The notes under the pieces were generated by a model. That model was not told the origin of the DNA, did not search any database, and saw only the letters and a program-made list of their open reading frames with translations. The position numbers were made by a program, and so were the translations under genes. 64,000 bases of DNA from NCBI GenBank assembly GCA_947650365.1, contig CANTAL010000022.1, forward strand, positions 62,001 through 126,000, written 5' to 3'. Positions within the stretch are counted from its first letter, which is position 1. Every line of letters begins with the position of its first letter. This document shows positions 20,340-35,667 of the stretch, one piece after another. The stretch is from Chamaelirium japonicum. Lineage: Eukaryota > Streptophyta > Magnoliopsida > Liliales > Melanthiaceae.

Positions 20340-21798
20340 CCACATAAAAATCTGAGGAAGTTTGACACAAGTCCTTTTTGAGAGATGATTTTTAGTTGCA
20401 AGACACGTTAATTTTGAAATATAGCTCAAGTCTCTCCCGACGAATATATACTCTTTTTGAAGATAATGTCTACTCTTTTTAAAGACAAATATATACTCTT
20501 TTTGAAAACAATGTATATCAAATTATGGTGCCTTGCAGCTAATATTGCAGAATAGTTAAGGGCCTATGCCTAATTTGTCATAAAAATTTTAGTGTTTTTT
20601 TTTGTCTAGATGATATGATGGTTTGTATTGGAGTAACCAACATCAATAAGGCACGTCATGGACATATTTAGTAAAATTGGTTGATCTAGTAATACTAGGC
20701 GTTACCTTGCATATTGCATTTTCTTTGTATTACATATCTAATTGTCGAAATGAATTGTGAGTAAGACCTTATGTTTATTTTGAGCATGGTGTCCAGGATC
20801 ATGCCTCCGGTGGACATCAATGAACTCAGCTCCAAGAAGGACGCCTTCAACCTAACTGCACCGTCGTATCTCCAGATAATTGTTCACTACACCAATTTGA
20901 GGAATAAACTATATAAATAAACGACGGACAAAGTTTGTTTTTAATAAACGACGGTCAATTCATTTTTTTTAGTGGTAAAAAACAACGGGCATTGAAAATG
21001 ACATACTGAAAAAATATGGTCATTACATGTCCTTTTTCAACAGCATCGGTGTAGTGGTTGCTCTTGATTTGCTGTAAGGCAAGGATAGGGAACCGTTATT
21101 GGACAACCAACTCTAGTAGTATATCCTCTCTAAACATGGGACATCAAGGGGAAGAAGAAGCTGTTGATGATGAAGAAGAAGAAGAAGAAGGGAAGAGAGA
21201 AGGAAGGAGATGAAAGAACTCTTTAACTTCCCTCGAGCGATATTGAGTCTCTGGGGGAGAGTAGTTTTGCCAACCTTAGTTCATGTTTCTAACGGTATTT
21301 TCGACGATAGTGATGGCGTAACAGGCGAATACGAGGATGATTAAGATGGCAACTAGAGGTCGCTGATCGTTTAAATTTTTTACATTTCCCCCTCTTCTTT
21401 TGTGACTAGGGGCAATGCCCTATTTTCGGTCTCATAAATTACATAAATAAAAGGGAGACTTAGCCTTAAGTCCTTTTAGCATATGCTATATTAGCTAAAG
21501 AACAAGCAATGTTTTAATATTGCACCAAGTCCCTCCTGAACATTGCGTGCTACAACAAGTCCCTCGTCCTTATTTACCCCCTCACGTGCTAAAGAAAGAG
21601 TATCTATTCGTCTTTAGAAAGAGTATCCATTCGCTGGTTAACACTGTGCATGTAGCGGTAGCTACAGTGATTTAAGTATAATTGCTACTGTGATTTCACT
21701 GTAGCTGCTATAGTGAAATCACTGTAGCAAGAGTATCAATTCAATTTGGTAAGAGTATCAATTTAGCGAATTGTCTATTGCTTTGAGAGGCTGCGCTA

Positions 21799-21800
<2 letters not shown>
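20340..21800. other. Non-coding DNA with dispersed repeats
   Basis: 20370-20560 (AAGTCCTTTTTGA...TAGTTGCAAGACACGTTAATTT and TATACTCTTTTTGA) recurs at 52605-52800. 20590-21460 shows nothing recognisable apart from a GAA-rich stretch at 21150-21200. 21460-21750 belongs to the 'AAGTCCCTC' repeat family with GCTACAGTGATTTCACTGTAGC-type hairpins that are massed at 59.8-60.7 kb. Confidence 0.45.

Positions 21801-22652
<852 letters not shown>

Positions 22653-22720
<68 letters not shown>
22653..22720. repeat. (TA)n-(GA)n microsatellite between two fold-back elements
   Basis: (TA)14 at 22653-22680 and (GA)20 at 22681-22720. Confidence 0.97.
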
Positions 22721-22723
<3 letters not shown>

Positions 22724-22836
22724 CGGGGTATGAGCTGACAGCCCATTTGCTTAAATGGGCTGTCACCGGCAGCCGTCCGATTGCTATCTTCTGACCGTCC
22801 GATTTTTTTAAAAAAAATAGTTGTTATACAGTGGTA

Positions 22837-22908
<72 letters not shown>

Positions 22909-23530
22909 CGAGCGGCAGCCCCCGACCTCCCCGACCAGCCTCCGACTCCGACTCCGACTCCGACTCCCCAGACCCCGACCTTCCCCCTTTTCTGACCACC
23001 ATTCGGTGCCGATCGCACCCCACCTCCCCACTTTCCAACTCCGGCAACCCCGTTCTCCTCCCCCTCTGGCGCCAGCACCCCCTCCTCGGTCGGGGGTGCC
23101 TGTCGGAGGGGGCGACTGTGATTCCCCAGTCGGACTGGCCTGACGGAGGGGAAGGTGCCGGAGATGGGGTGCCGAAGCCGGAAGGGAGAGGAGGGGGTGC
23201 CAACGCCGGAGGGGGAGGAGAACGAGGTTGCCGGAGTTGGAAAGGGGGCTGCCGGTGGTCGTGGGTATGAAGCCGGCGCCGGAGGGGGAGGTGGAGGCTG
23301 GACAGGGAGGTCGTGGGTATGAATTAAAGCCGGCGCCGGAGGTGGAGGCTGGTCGGGGAGGTTGGGGGCTGCCGCTCCCACGAGAGAGAGTGAGAAAGAG
23401 AGAAAAAAAAGTATAGCTGTATAACAGCTGTTTTTTTTTTAAAAAAAATCGGACGGTCAGAAGATGGCAATCGGACGGTTGCCGGTAACAGCCCATTTGA
23501 GCAAATTGGCTGTCAGCTCATATCCCGTAT
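22721..23530. mobile_element. Fold-back element of 810 bp with GC-rich interior
   Basis: Ends ATACGGGGTATGAGCTGACA and TGTCAGCTCATATCCCGTAT are inverted. Inverted similarity continues inward through CCGTCCGATT, a T/A run, a CT tract and GGCAGCCCCCGACC / GGTTGGGGGCTGCC. The centre (22905-23395) is GC-rich with CCGGCGCCGGAGGGGG repeats and contrasts with AT-rich surroundings. The long open frames through it are repeat-driven and match no protein I recognise. Confidence 0.65.
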
Positions 23531-24049
23531 TTTATCAATTTGACGATAAAACTAAACGACCGATAAAAGTTGAGCTCATTTGATAGACCTATAGGTCTTA
23601 GAATGAGCTGATATTTTATGTGTGTGCTATCAAAGGGGAGGTGATCATCCTCAAAAACAAAAACCCTAGGGGGGTGGCCACACGTTAAGCCGCACATTAA
23701 GCGATTGCAATGTATCAAAAAAAAAGGGGGAAAAAAACCTTAGGGTGATTCACCTTGGGATAAGAATGGTTGAGTTTAAATAAAGTTGATATGGAGTGAT
23801 ATAATTGAGGGGGGAAAGTAACGTATGATGTGACTATTGGATTGCAAAAAAAATATAACAAAAATTTTATGACGGATTTTATGTAAAAATTGGGGGACAA
23901 GTTTGATAATAACATCATTGTTCACACATTTTCTCATTGAGCTTAAATACCTTCGGCCCAATCGAAACACACCACGTGGTACCCCCTTTCTCTTTTACTC
24001 TTGGTTGAAATCTCTCTTTGGTCCCCCAATTTTCTCTCTCTGATCCCCA

Positions 24050-24115
<66 letters not shown>

Positions 24116-24165
24116 GTCTCTCTCTCTCTTTTCGTGGTCCCCCTTAGCACAACGTTTTGGGGAGG
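23531..24165. other. Non-coding, half copy of FB module and CT tract
   Basis: 23630-23690 contains GGTGATCATCC...AAAACCCTAGGGGGG, a partial FB module. 24035-24100 is (CT)n followed by a short (TA)n. No gene seen. Confidence 0.5.
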
Positions 24166-24167
24166 AG

Positions 24168-24376
24168 AAATGATATTTAGCCTGAAGGTTTTCCCGATTC
24201 CACTCAGCCCGATTGATGTGGTTGTGTATGAGTGGTGGTTAAATCTTACTAGAGACGTTTAAATCTCTACCCCACCACTCGTACACGGCCACGTCAATCG
24301 GGCAGAGTGGAATCAGGAAAACCTTCGGGCTGAGCGGAATCAGGAAAACCTTCGGGCTAAATAGCATTTCTCTTTT
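24168..24376. mobile_element. Fold-back MITE family M1, copy 1
   Basis: GAGAAATGATATTTAGCC at the left is inverted as GGCTAAATAGCATTTCTC at the right. Inner arms read GAAGGTTTTCCCGATTCC and CAGCCCGATTGA.GTGG, with ATTTAAATCTC near the centre. The right arm holds a ~30-bp duplication (GGAATCAGGAAAACCTTCGGGCT twice). Copy 2 is at 54983-55175. Confidence 0.7.
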
Positions 24377-24379
24377 GGG

Positions 24380-26300
<1,921 letters not shown>

Positions 26301-26310
26301 ATATATATAT

Positions 26311-26596
26311 ATGGCATTCCCTTCTTAACACTCAAAACACGTTTTTAAGCAGTGAGCTTTCAAGCAAACCAAACAATGTCTTCCGTGTTGGGGCAAGATG
26401 TTACACTGACCCCTTACCTTTGCGTTGTTGGACTCCTTTTATAGGCAAGATATATGGCATTCCCTTTTTAACACTCAAAACACATTTTAAAGCAGTGAGC
26501 CTTCATGCAAACCAAACAATATCCTCCGTGTTGGGGCGAGATGTTACACTGACCTTTGCGTTTTTCGACTCCTTTTATAGGCAAGATAGAGACTCA
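26311..26596. repeat. 143-bp tandem duplication
   Basis: ATGGCATTCCCTTCTTAACA at 26311 recurs as ATGGCATTCCCTTTTTAACA at 26454, and similarity extends through TTTTATAGGCAAGATA. Two units, about 90% alike by eye. No ORF of note. Confidence 0.8.
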
Positions 26597-26672
26597 CTTT
26601 TCCTATCTGTAGCCGTCTTGCAGATCAGGTTGGGTTAGTGTTGAAAAAATACACCAATCCCTTGAGCTGTGA

Positions 26673-27655
<983 letters not shown>

Positions 27656-28713
27656 TATATATATATATATATATATATATCAAACTCACAGATATATATA
27701 TGAGTACACGGGTTCAGGTTGGGTTGGGTTACCCGACCCCTCAACCCGAGTCCAATCCAAATTTAACTCGGTTGTATTTTTCAACACTAACTCAACCTGA
27801 TCTTGATACATCAATCCAAATCCGCCCAAAACTCGGGTTGAGTCGGATCCAACCCGCCCAAGTTGCAGCCCTAGGCCAATCGTCAGTCCACATGTTGGTT
27901 GGACCGACTATGCTTTGATCGATATACCGACTAGACCGAGACGACTCGAGGATGCATAGCCCGCGGCTTCCATAGAAGTTGGTCATTCCTCAAATCGGTC
28001 ATTTATCTCCCAAATTTCGTGCACTCATTGGCCATTCCGGTCTCGTTCGCTCCGCACCGAGCCATGGAGTTGGCTACGCCACGTGTTGGCCCTCCGTTCG
28101 GCCATATGTCCGATGGGGATTGGTGCATTTTTGACCACCCACAATAGGCTGGGATCAAGGAGACAGATCTTGGTGTACCTAATCTCACAATAAGCTAGTG
28201 GTTCTAGCCTTCTACTCTTCAAGTTCCTCTCAACTCTATGGAGCTTTTGATGCCTTTCCCTTCACAGGAGATGTGACTGACTACCCAAGCTGGCTGTTAA
28301 CCAAAAAACAATAGAAGCTCATGTAGTGGGCCGGAAGTGGGTTTGAGCTAAAGTTAGCAAACCAAGTCGAAGGCCCGGCCCATCACACATACCTAATTGC
28401 CAGCCAAGCATAGACACAAACATGTGAGGGCCACAACTTACCTGAACATGGTATAATAATCAACCGAAACAGATCATCCTAAACTTTATACATATTCTAC
28501 TCATTAAAATAATATTAATAAATTCCAAGTCCTATCTCCTGACTTGAGATAAAAGGACATAAAGAAGCAAAGAAGCATATTGTGTCTGATTGTGTCCCAA
28601 AGGTTGGAAAATAATTAAATTAAAAAAAATTCCTCATAAAATCAAGTTTATAAACAGTACCCCATCTCCTACCCAACAAGAGGACCCACCCAATTCTTGA
28701 CCACTTCTCCTCT
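27656..28713. other. Non-coding, hAT-like MITE remnant then unassigned
   Basis: 27656-27680 is (AT)n. 27705-27873 is rich in GGGTTGGGTT/ACCCGA and ends AAGTTGCAGCCCTA, a terminus form common in plant hAT MITEs, but the left end and duplication were not found. 27900-28713 shows no recognisable gene. Confidence 0.4.
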
Positions 28714-29686
28714 TAGGTGTGTTTGGTTTGCCGAAGTCGTGAGGAAGTGAAGAACTGGTGGAACTAGGACTTCCATGAACCAGGGCTTTCAGATGGAAGC
28801 TGAAGTGGGCAGACTCAAAACACTGGCTTTCAGGGCTTCCACCAATTTTGTTGTTTGATTGCTAGAAAGTTGATATGTTTTAGCCATTGAAAAAGTGGAT
28901 ACACTGATTTGGTGTTTTTAGTATTTCCCCAGCCATCTGGAAAGAGTGACTTCATAGGGTATGTTTGGTTGCCCAAAAGTGCAACTCGAAGCGGTGGAAG
29001 TCGGCATAGTGGGCGAGTTCTGACGTTTGGTTGCATGGAAGTTCAGACCTGGAATTGAGACTTCTGGTGCCCCTCCACTTCCTCCAAATATACAAGTGTG
29101 ATTTCAGACCAAAAAAATTAAAAACAGTACACCTCCTGGTGGTGGGGAAGTACTAAAAACATCACATCAGTGAAAATGCGTTGCTAGGCATGTCCTTCTC
29201 AATGAGTCATCTGTCTCATCTAGCGATCATATAGATTGTATTATCACTCAGTTTCATACTGAGCCTGCTCCTATTTGAATGTAATGTCAATGGTGCATTT
29301 CACCTTTGGGGTAGGATGAATAGATCCCCACCATTCCGAGCCCAAAAAAAAAAGAAGTCAAAATATGTCCACTTCCTAACAACCAAACAACAAAATTGGG
29401 AAGTCATGAAAGCCAGAGTTCTTGGTCTACTCACTTCCTGGCGGACGAAAGTCCCAGTTCATGAAAATACTAGTTCCACCAATTCTTCCACTTCCTCACG
29501 ACTTCAAGCAACCAAACATGTCCATAGTTGTTTGGGCCGAAGTTGAACTTACATATTTGAAGAAAGTGAAGGGGAATCAGAAATCTGACCTCCGACTTTG
29601 GACTCAACCAAACATCAGAACTTGCCCACTTCGTAACTTCCACCACTTCAAGTTACACTTTCATGCAACCAAACATGCTCTAATCA
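28714..29686. repeat. Two interleaved long inverted repeats (GTTTGGTTGC family)
   Basis: Pair A: 28714-28770 (AGGTGTGTTTGGTTTGCCG...) inverted with 29470-29526. Pair B: 28957-29112 (AGGGTATGTTTGGTTGCCC...) inverted with 29535-29686, arms about 155 bp. A-left lies outside B, while A-right lies in the B loop. They look like two MITEs that overlapped or recombined. GTTTGGTTGC-type ends are frequent in plant MITEs. Confidence 0.6.
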
Positions 29687-29689
29687 AAA

Positions 29690-30857
29690 TCACCCAATTC
29701 CTCAACTGACACAGACCCATAAATATAATATCAATGGCAATTCATTTTGTATGTTATTTAGAGGTGGGTTGGCTGTTAAGTTATTGCAATAGGGCGTCCA
29801 CTCCGTTTCATGTGGGCATCTGAAGGGAATTGGGGGGTTTCGATCAGCCCCCGATTTAATGCCACCTCATGGGTGCAGTTAGCAACGGGCCCAGATCCGA
29901 AAACCGTTTCCCTTCCATCCATCAATGAGACGGGGTACCAAACACCCCCTTTTCTCGTGGACCCCCATTCTCTCTCTATCTGGGTATTTTTGTAGGGAGA
30001 AAGGGACAAGAAGGGTGTGTCTATCAGATTCTGCTATCTAGAGAGAGAAACAAGAGGATGGTGGGGGTGGTTTCAATTCCTCTGGTTTCACTTTCACCTT
30101 GACACTCCATCTTGGGGAGCCCAGCAATCTTTCCTCTTAGAATCTGTTTGAGCCCCTGAGTGAAAGTTGGCATGAAGGCAATGGGTTTTCCTGTTACTAA
30201 CGCATGTGGGTTGTCAGGTAAAGCGCAGACCTTTTAAACTAAGTATAGAGAGAGAATAATAGAGAGAGAACAGAGAGTCTGAGAGAGAGAGGGGTTTGTT
30301 TTCTGGGTTCAATGTTGCGTGACAAGCTTTCCAAGCATACCCATATCCCCATCTCCACCTTCCTCCCTCTCCTCCCTCTCCTGAGTCTCCTCCTGCTGCT
30401 GCTCACCATTAGTGGGTGATCTGGCTGTAGACCTGACAGTGAAACAAGTGCCTGTTTGTCTGCTTTCACAGTCCTTTGCTCTTTTTCTTTTTTTTTTTTC
30501 CTTTTTTTTTTTTTCAAACTGCACACATTCCCTATTCTTGTCTCTGGTTTTTGGGGGGGAGCTTGTTCTGTCCCTATACTTTCTTTGATATTCCGAGCAA
30601 ACCCTGGATTTATTTCACCCGCTTGGTGCCCACAGGAGCAGTTGGTGAGGCATTTGGGGGAGATGGGATCTTGGGTTCTTGGTGGGATGAGGTAGTGGAG
30701 ATTCACCTCTTCTTCCCTTTTGTTTTGGACGTTTTCTGATTCCTAAACTGATGCAGTAGAGAGATTTGGTTCTTGGGTTGGCCATTTTATTTGATATTCC
30801 TTGTTCTCTGGCCATCAGTGGAGTAGAGATAGGGTTTTCTAGAGTTATTGACTATAT

Positions 30858-30926
<69 letters not shown>

Positions 30927-31189
30927 CCCCTTTGGAACCCTTTTGTTTCTACCCTTCTATAGAAGAAACCCATTGAAGGGTTGCTCTTGAGTTGTTGACT
31001 GACTGAGGTGAAGCAGTCTTCTATTGCACAACCCTTTTGATTTCTGAATGCCTGCTGAAGGAATTTTATTGTTGTCTGTCATGTGATGAATACTTGCAAG
31101 GCTGGTTCTTGTTGAATTTGAAGCTTTTATCTACTCTCTGAAGCCCCTTGACTCTTTTTTCTGAGAGAGATTGGATATCTGGCCTCAAA
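29690..31189 (+). promoter_or_regulatory. Upstream region and 5' leader of the DUF868 gene
   Basis: No other gene seen. TATATAA at 30853-30859 is followed directly by (CT)n at 30861-30918, a common TATA/pyrimidine-rich transcription-start arrangement in plants, which would give a leader of roughly 300 nt. Pyrimidine runs also occur at 30480-30515. A 5' UTR intron cannot be excluded. Confidence 0.4.
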
Positions 31190-32053
31190 ATGAGGGATTT
31201 CCCTTCTTGTTTTGGTGAGAGCGGCGTCCAAATCGCCGATTCCTCATCCAATGGCAGCAAAAGTGGTCAGAATCTGGTTACGAGCCTCTACCGGGCACAA
31301 CTCCGCGGCCGTCCTTGCGTCATCACCGTCGCATGGAGCAAGAACCTGATGGGCCAAGGCCTGAGCATCGGCGTAGATGATTCCGCCAACCAGTGCCTCT
31401 GCAAGGTGGATGTAAAGCCATGGTTATTCTCTAAGAGGAAAGGTTCCAAGAGCTTGGAGGCAGATAATAGCAAGGTAGACATCTTCTGGGACCTCACCGC
31501 TGCGAGGTTCGGATCCGGACCCGAGCCATTGGAAGGTTACTATGTTGCAGTGCTCTTTGACCTTGAGATGGTCCTCCTCCTCGGCGATCTCACCAAAGAA
31601 GCCTACCGCAAGACTGGTGCAAGCCCTCCTCCCTCAAATGCAGTGTTCATCTCCAAGAGGGAGCACATTTTTGGCAAGAAGGTCTTCTATACGAAGGCCC
31701 AATTCTGCGACAATGGGCAGGTTCATGATATCGCGATAGAGTGCGAGACGAATGGGCTCAAAGACCCGAGCCTCGAGATCTGCATCGACAAGAAGCGGGT
31801 GATGCAGGTGAAGCGGCTCACATGGAAGTTTCGTGGGAACCAGACAATCCTTGTTGACGGACTTCCCGTGGAGGTGTTTTGGGATGTCCACAGCTGGCTC
31901 TTTGGAACAGCTTCTGGAAACGCCGTCTTCATGTTCCAGACTTGCCTCTCCGCCGAGAAATTGTTGCCATGGTCTTGCTCGCAGATATTCAGGGAAAGCC
32001 AATTACGGGGTCTTGGATTTTCGTTGATTTTGTATGCTTGGAAGAATGAGTAG
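31190..32053 (+). CDS. DUF868 family protein
   Basis: A single-exon frame of 287 residues beginning MRDFPSCFGESG, the family's usual start; the frame is open upstream but has no earlier ATG close by. The protein has the DUF868 pattern: SLYRAQLRGRPCVITVAWSK near the N-terminus, WLFSKRKGSKSL, VDIFWDLTAARFGSGPEP, YYVAVLFDLEMVLLLGD, and the C-terminal GLGFSLILYAWKNE. After LSAEKL it appears a few residues shorter than usual before PWSCSQ. The family is restricted to land plants and its biochemical role is unknown. It is intact and lies alone among transposons; an AATAAA at 32441-32446 could end the transcript. Confidence 0.93.
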   Translation: MRDFPSCFGESGVQIADSSSNGSKSGQNLVTSLYRAQLRGRPCVITVAWSKNLMGQGLSIGVDDSANQCLCKVDVKPWLFSKRKGSKSLEADNSKVDIFWDLTAARFGSGPEPLEGYYVAVLFDLEMVLLLGDLTKEAYRKTGASPPPSNAVFISKREHIFGKKVFYTKAQFCDNGQVHDIAIECETNGLKDPSLEICIDKKRVMQVKRLTWKFRGNQTILVDGLPVEVFWDVHSWLFGTASGNAVFMFQTCLSAEKLLPWSCSQIFRESQLRGLGFSLILYAWKNE

Positions 32054-33334
32054 GTGTATGTATGCTTGAAGGATGTTTTTACTCCCTCGTCTTCTCTTTT
32101 GAGTGCTAACAAAATATTTTAGTGAGTTGATTTGTTGTTGACGTTGTGCACGAGGGCCCCATTTGTTTTTCTCCCCCTTCCCCCATTGATTAATGTGATC
32201 TGTTTGGATAGAATGAACAATTCCAAGAGTCTTATAATTTGTTGCTCTATATCATTCTTGTCCACCTTGGTTTTGCATCTTATGTTCGAGGGCTGGAGCA
32301 GTTCCAACTTACTTCCTATTTATCCATGAAAAAGGTTTCACGGCATGTATGCAAGTGATGTATGTGGACTTTTGAGCTGTTTTTCTGAGCAAACAGAATT
32401 TGGAAGAACTTAAACTCTAAGTTTCCTTGAATCCGACATTAATAAACTTTGAAGTTTTCATCTTATGGAGAACATTCATCATTGTTCTTTGTGGGTATGC
32501 TACTTAACTGACTACTCTTTCCAGTCCTTCTGTAAGATCATATTAGTGGTTTTATATGTACTGGCATCTGAATAATAGTCTGATACTATCTTTATAGGTT
32601 CGAAAAATGATACAGAGGAAACTGATACGTGAAAACTTCTGAAGTGCTATCCATTGTGAATCAAAGGGAGTTCTATTTGTAGTTCGCATCACTGATTTAT
32701 TGATTATATCTTTTACGTGGCAGGATCATAAAGCAGTAAAAGATCTGAGAAACGGTTTATGTTAGATGAGTGTTATGGTGCTAACCTTCTTTCTGAAGTC
32801 GGAGATGGCTCGGGGAAGGGGGGGGGGAGTCCCTTGATTGATTTCCCTTACTTTTTGGTATCCTAATTCATCTCTATGTAGACAATCTAGATGATATCAT
32901 TGATCTGCTTGAGGGTGATCACTTGTAATTTGCTTTTGTGTTTCATTGTGTCCATTCGATCGAAACCCCTGTAGGACAAGTGGAAAAAGAACACTGTATT
33001 GTTGTAGCTGGCAATTCTCAGATTGCAAATATTTCTCAAGCAAACAAGCATTAGTGAGTATGTCCTTGTATCTTCAATTATTTCTATTCTACACTTTATA
33101 TCTATCCTTTAAACTAAGAAAATGTTATAAACGGTCTTGTCCAAAGTCTCCTTCCTTTCTATTACTTGTGAATGCGTTTGTGAAACTGATGTCTGCTATA
33201 TTAGTTAATCAGCAATGTCACCTTCACTTATTATGGATAATTCAGAATCTCCATTTTGGATGGCAAAAATTATCTGGAACACCTTTTATTGATATGATGC
33301 TTGTCATGCTTAATGTGGCTAAACTTAACCAAAT
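32054..33334 (+). other. 3' UTR of DUF868 gene and unassigned DNA
   Basis: Candidate poly(A) signal AATAAA at 32441-32446. A short motif near 32595 (TTTATAGGTTC.AAAAATG.TA) recurs at about 42855. A G10 run lies near 32820. No second gene is recognised up to the TRIM insertion at 33335. Confidence 0.4.
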
Positions 33335-33680
33335 TGTTGACGAATAGTCCCACATCGGTGAGGGAGGCACCCATCACCCACTTAATATACCCCCTATGGA
33401 CCTCCCCTTACGACTAGGGTTTTGGGGCGTGAGGGTATCTAACATGGTATCAGAGCTGGCCTGTCACCTGCTCCTGCTTTCGTTCCGGGTGCTCCCCACC
33501 GATCGTGCCTTGCCACGCGTGCTCCCGCATGGGAGGATCCTTGCCACGCGTGCTCTGCGTGAGGGGGAGTGTTGACGAATAGTCCCACATCGGTGAGGGA
33601 GGCACCCATCACTCACTTAATATACCCCCTGTGGACCTCCCCTTACGACCCGGGTTTTGGGGTGTGAGGGTGTCTTAACA
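33335..33680 (+). mobile_element. TRIM element 1 (346 bp)
   Basis: LTRs of 110 bp (33335-33444) and 111 bp (33570-33680), TGTTGACGAATAGTCC...AACA, flanked by perfect 5-bp duplications CAAAT (33330-33334, 33681-33685). The primer site TGGTATCAGAGC (33445), complementary to initiator tRNA-Met, directly follows the first LTR. GAGGGGGAG at 33561-33569 is the purine tract. The 125-bp interior has no coding capacity, so mobilisation needs another element's proteins. Confidence 0.95.
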
Positions 33681-33685
33681 CAAAT

Positions 33686-34687
33686 AATGAAACTTAGTTT
33701 TTCGTCTTATACATAGTCTTCTAAAGCTAGATGAAACACGATTCTGATATAGAATTTTTATTGCTTACCTTAAAGCATTGTGTTTTGGATCTTTCTACAT
33801 CTGCCTCCTGTTTCCAGGGGAAAAGTATCACTGTATGAGAATAGTTAAGAGTATAGTTTGTTGCATCATTCTTCTGTAGTCATTTACAATAATTATTTTG
33901 GAGCATTATCCAGCTAATCAGCTATAGTCATGGTTTATCATGTGTTATTTCTCCGGTGTATTTGATATCTGAGATTGTGATTTATTCATTACATAAATAT
34001 TTCTAATATGTAAATTGTAAAACACAAGGCTATGTAGTAGTGTTCAAGTAATTGCTGTCAAAATGAACAGTACATACTATTCATATAACTCAGCGTAGAG
34101 TACAAAAGTATGGACCATTTGGATTTAGTACACTTATGCATATAAGATATAAATAAATTTTGTTGAATGGCATTATCAATGTGTACCTTCAAAGCACGGC
34201 AACATTTGCAAATTGAGGACATGCCATATTCGTGGGTCTGGAGAATTGAGAGGTATGGAGTCTTAACTCTTGAGCAAGTCTGAAACTTTGTTAGTATGCT
34301 GGTAATGCATAAATGGACTTTGCTCATCATGTGAATAGATATATTAAACTCATGCCCACTTCCATGTGACTCGTTTTGCTACTTCTTTCCCCTTAATAAT
34401 TCCACCTTTATCCATATCCACCTAGGTTCCTTGGGTTTGACTCTCGAAGATCCCTATCTACCCAATCATCTGCGACCGTGTTTCCCACCTATGATACAGT
34501 TGTGCCCTGAATGGATTACTTGGTTCGTTCAACTTAAAGCTATCCTAATAGCATTGTTGTCTCATCCTTACTAGCAAGCCCTCTTCCCATCAGCCCATCC
34601 CAATCATCCCATTCTCCATTGTGGTAAAGACAGAGAAGAACCAATCAACTTGGGTATACTCATCTTGTCACGTCCCGTAATATGTTT
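33686..34687. other. AT-rich DNA, nothing recognised
   Basis: No ORF with recognisable content, no inverted repeat noticed. Confidence 0.4.
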
Positions 34688-34692
34688 AGAAA

Positions 34693-35069
34693 TGTTGAGA
34701 TGGTCATGCCTCACACGAGTTAGTCCCACAATGGTGATGGGAGCGGGTGATGAGTTTTTTATATATCCACCTTGGACCTCCCCTTACAAGCCGGTTTTGT
34801 GAGGAGGCAAGTATCCAATGGTCTGGGATTCGTCACATGGTATCAGAGCAAGACCCGCTTAGAGAGCTCCTCCCGATTGTGTCATTGTCACGCGTGTCCG
34901 CGTGAGGGGGGGGGGGGGGGAGAGTATTGAGATGGTCATGCCTCGCATGGGTTAGTCCCACATCGGTAATAGAAGCGGGTGATGAGTCATTTATATACCC
35001 GCCTTGGACCTCCCCTTACAAGCTGGTTTTGTGAGGAGGCAGGTGTCCAAGGGTCTGGGATTCGTCACA
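34693..35069 (+). mobile_element. TRIM element 2 (377 bp)
   Basis: LTRs of 145 bp each (34693-34837, 34925-35069), TGTTGAGATGGTCATGCC...CGTCACA, with the second starting TATTGAG. Perfect duplication AGAAA at 34688-34692 and 35070-35074. Primer site TGGTATCAGAGCAAGAC at 34838. The purine tract has grown to G15 (34907-34920). Same superfamily as TRIM 1 (TTAGTCCCACA, GGACCTCCCCTTACAAG). Confidence 0.95.
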
Positions 35070-35074
35070 AGAAA

Positions 35075-35114
35075 AAACCATACACGATTTCCCAACCCAA
35101 CTCACCGTGCATGA

Positions 35115-35176
<62 letters not shown>

Positions 35177-35667
35177 CCCAAACTACTTAGGTTCTCTCCC
35201 CCTCTTTGTTCTCTCTCTCTCTCTCTCATCACCATCCACCATGCACTTTCAACGATCGCCGACCGTTGACCCACGGTATCCACCCGGTCCCCACGGCACC
35301 CACCCGATCCCCAAAACCTCACCCCACCCTTTGGCTCATCCCTCTGTTTCTCTATCTTGGTGCAGCTATACTTGCAGTGACTGCCAGCCAACAACCCGCA
35401 ATATTCACCTCTCGCTCTTTCTCTCTCTCTCTCACACACACACCATCCATGCTATTTCATGCATATCAAAACAGTTAGGTTAACTTATTCCTTTGTAACT
35501 CATGCCACATTTACTTTCCACAGTTGGGTTAATACCATATATGCATGTTCAAAATCTGTTGCACGTTGGGTGGAGCAATGATATTCATCCCAAACACTAT
35601 ACCCGCATAGTTTAAGCAGAATTCAGTGGTATCCAATACTGTGATCACAACACATCATTTTGTTACC
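35075..35667. other. Microsatellite and unassigned DNA
   Basis: (CT)n at 35119-35170 and shorter CT/CA tracts at 35205-35226 and 35420-35440. No gene recognised. Confidence 0.45.

Noticed and set aside
33335..33680. Cassandra-type TRIM with 5S rRNA
   Set aside because: No 5S rRNA-like sequence was seen in the LTRs; they are a different TRIM family.
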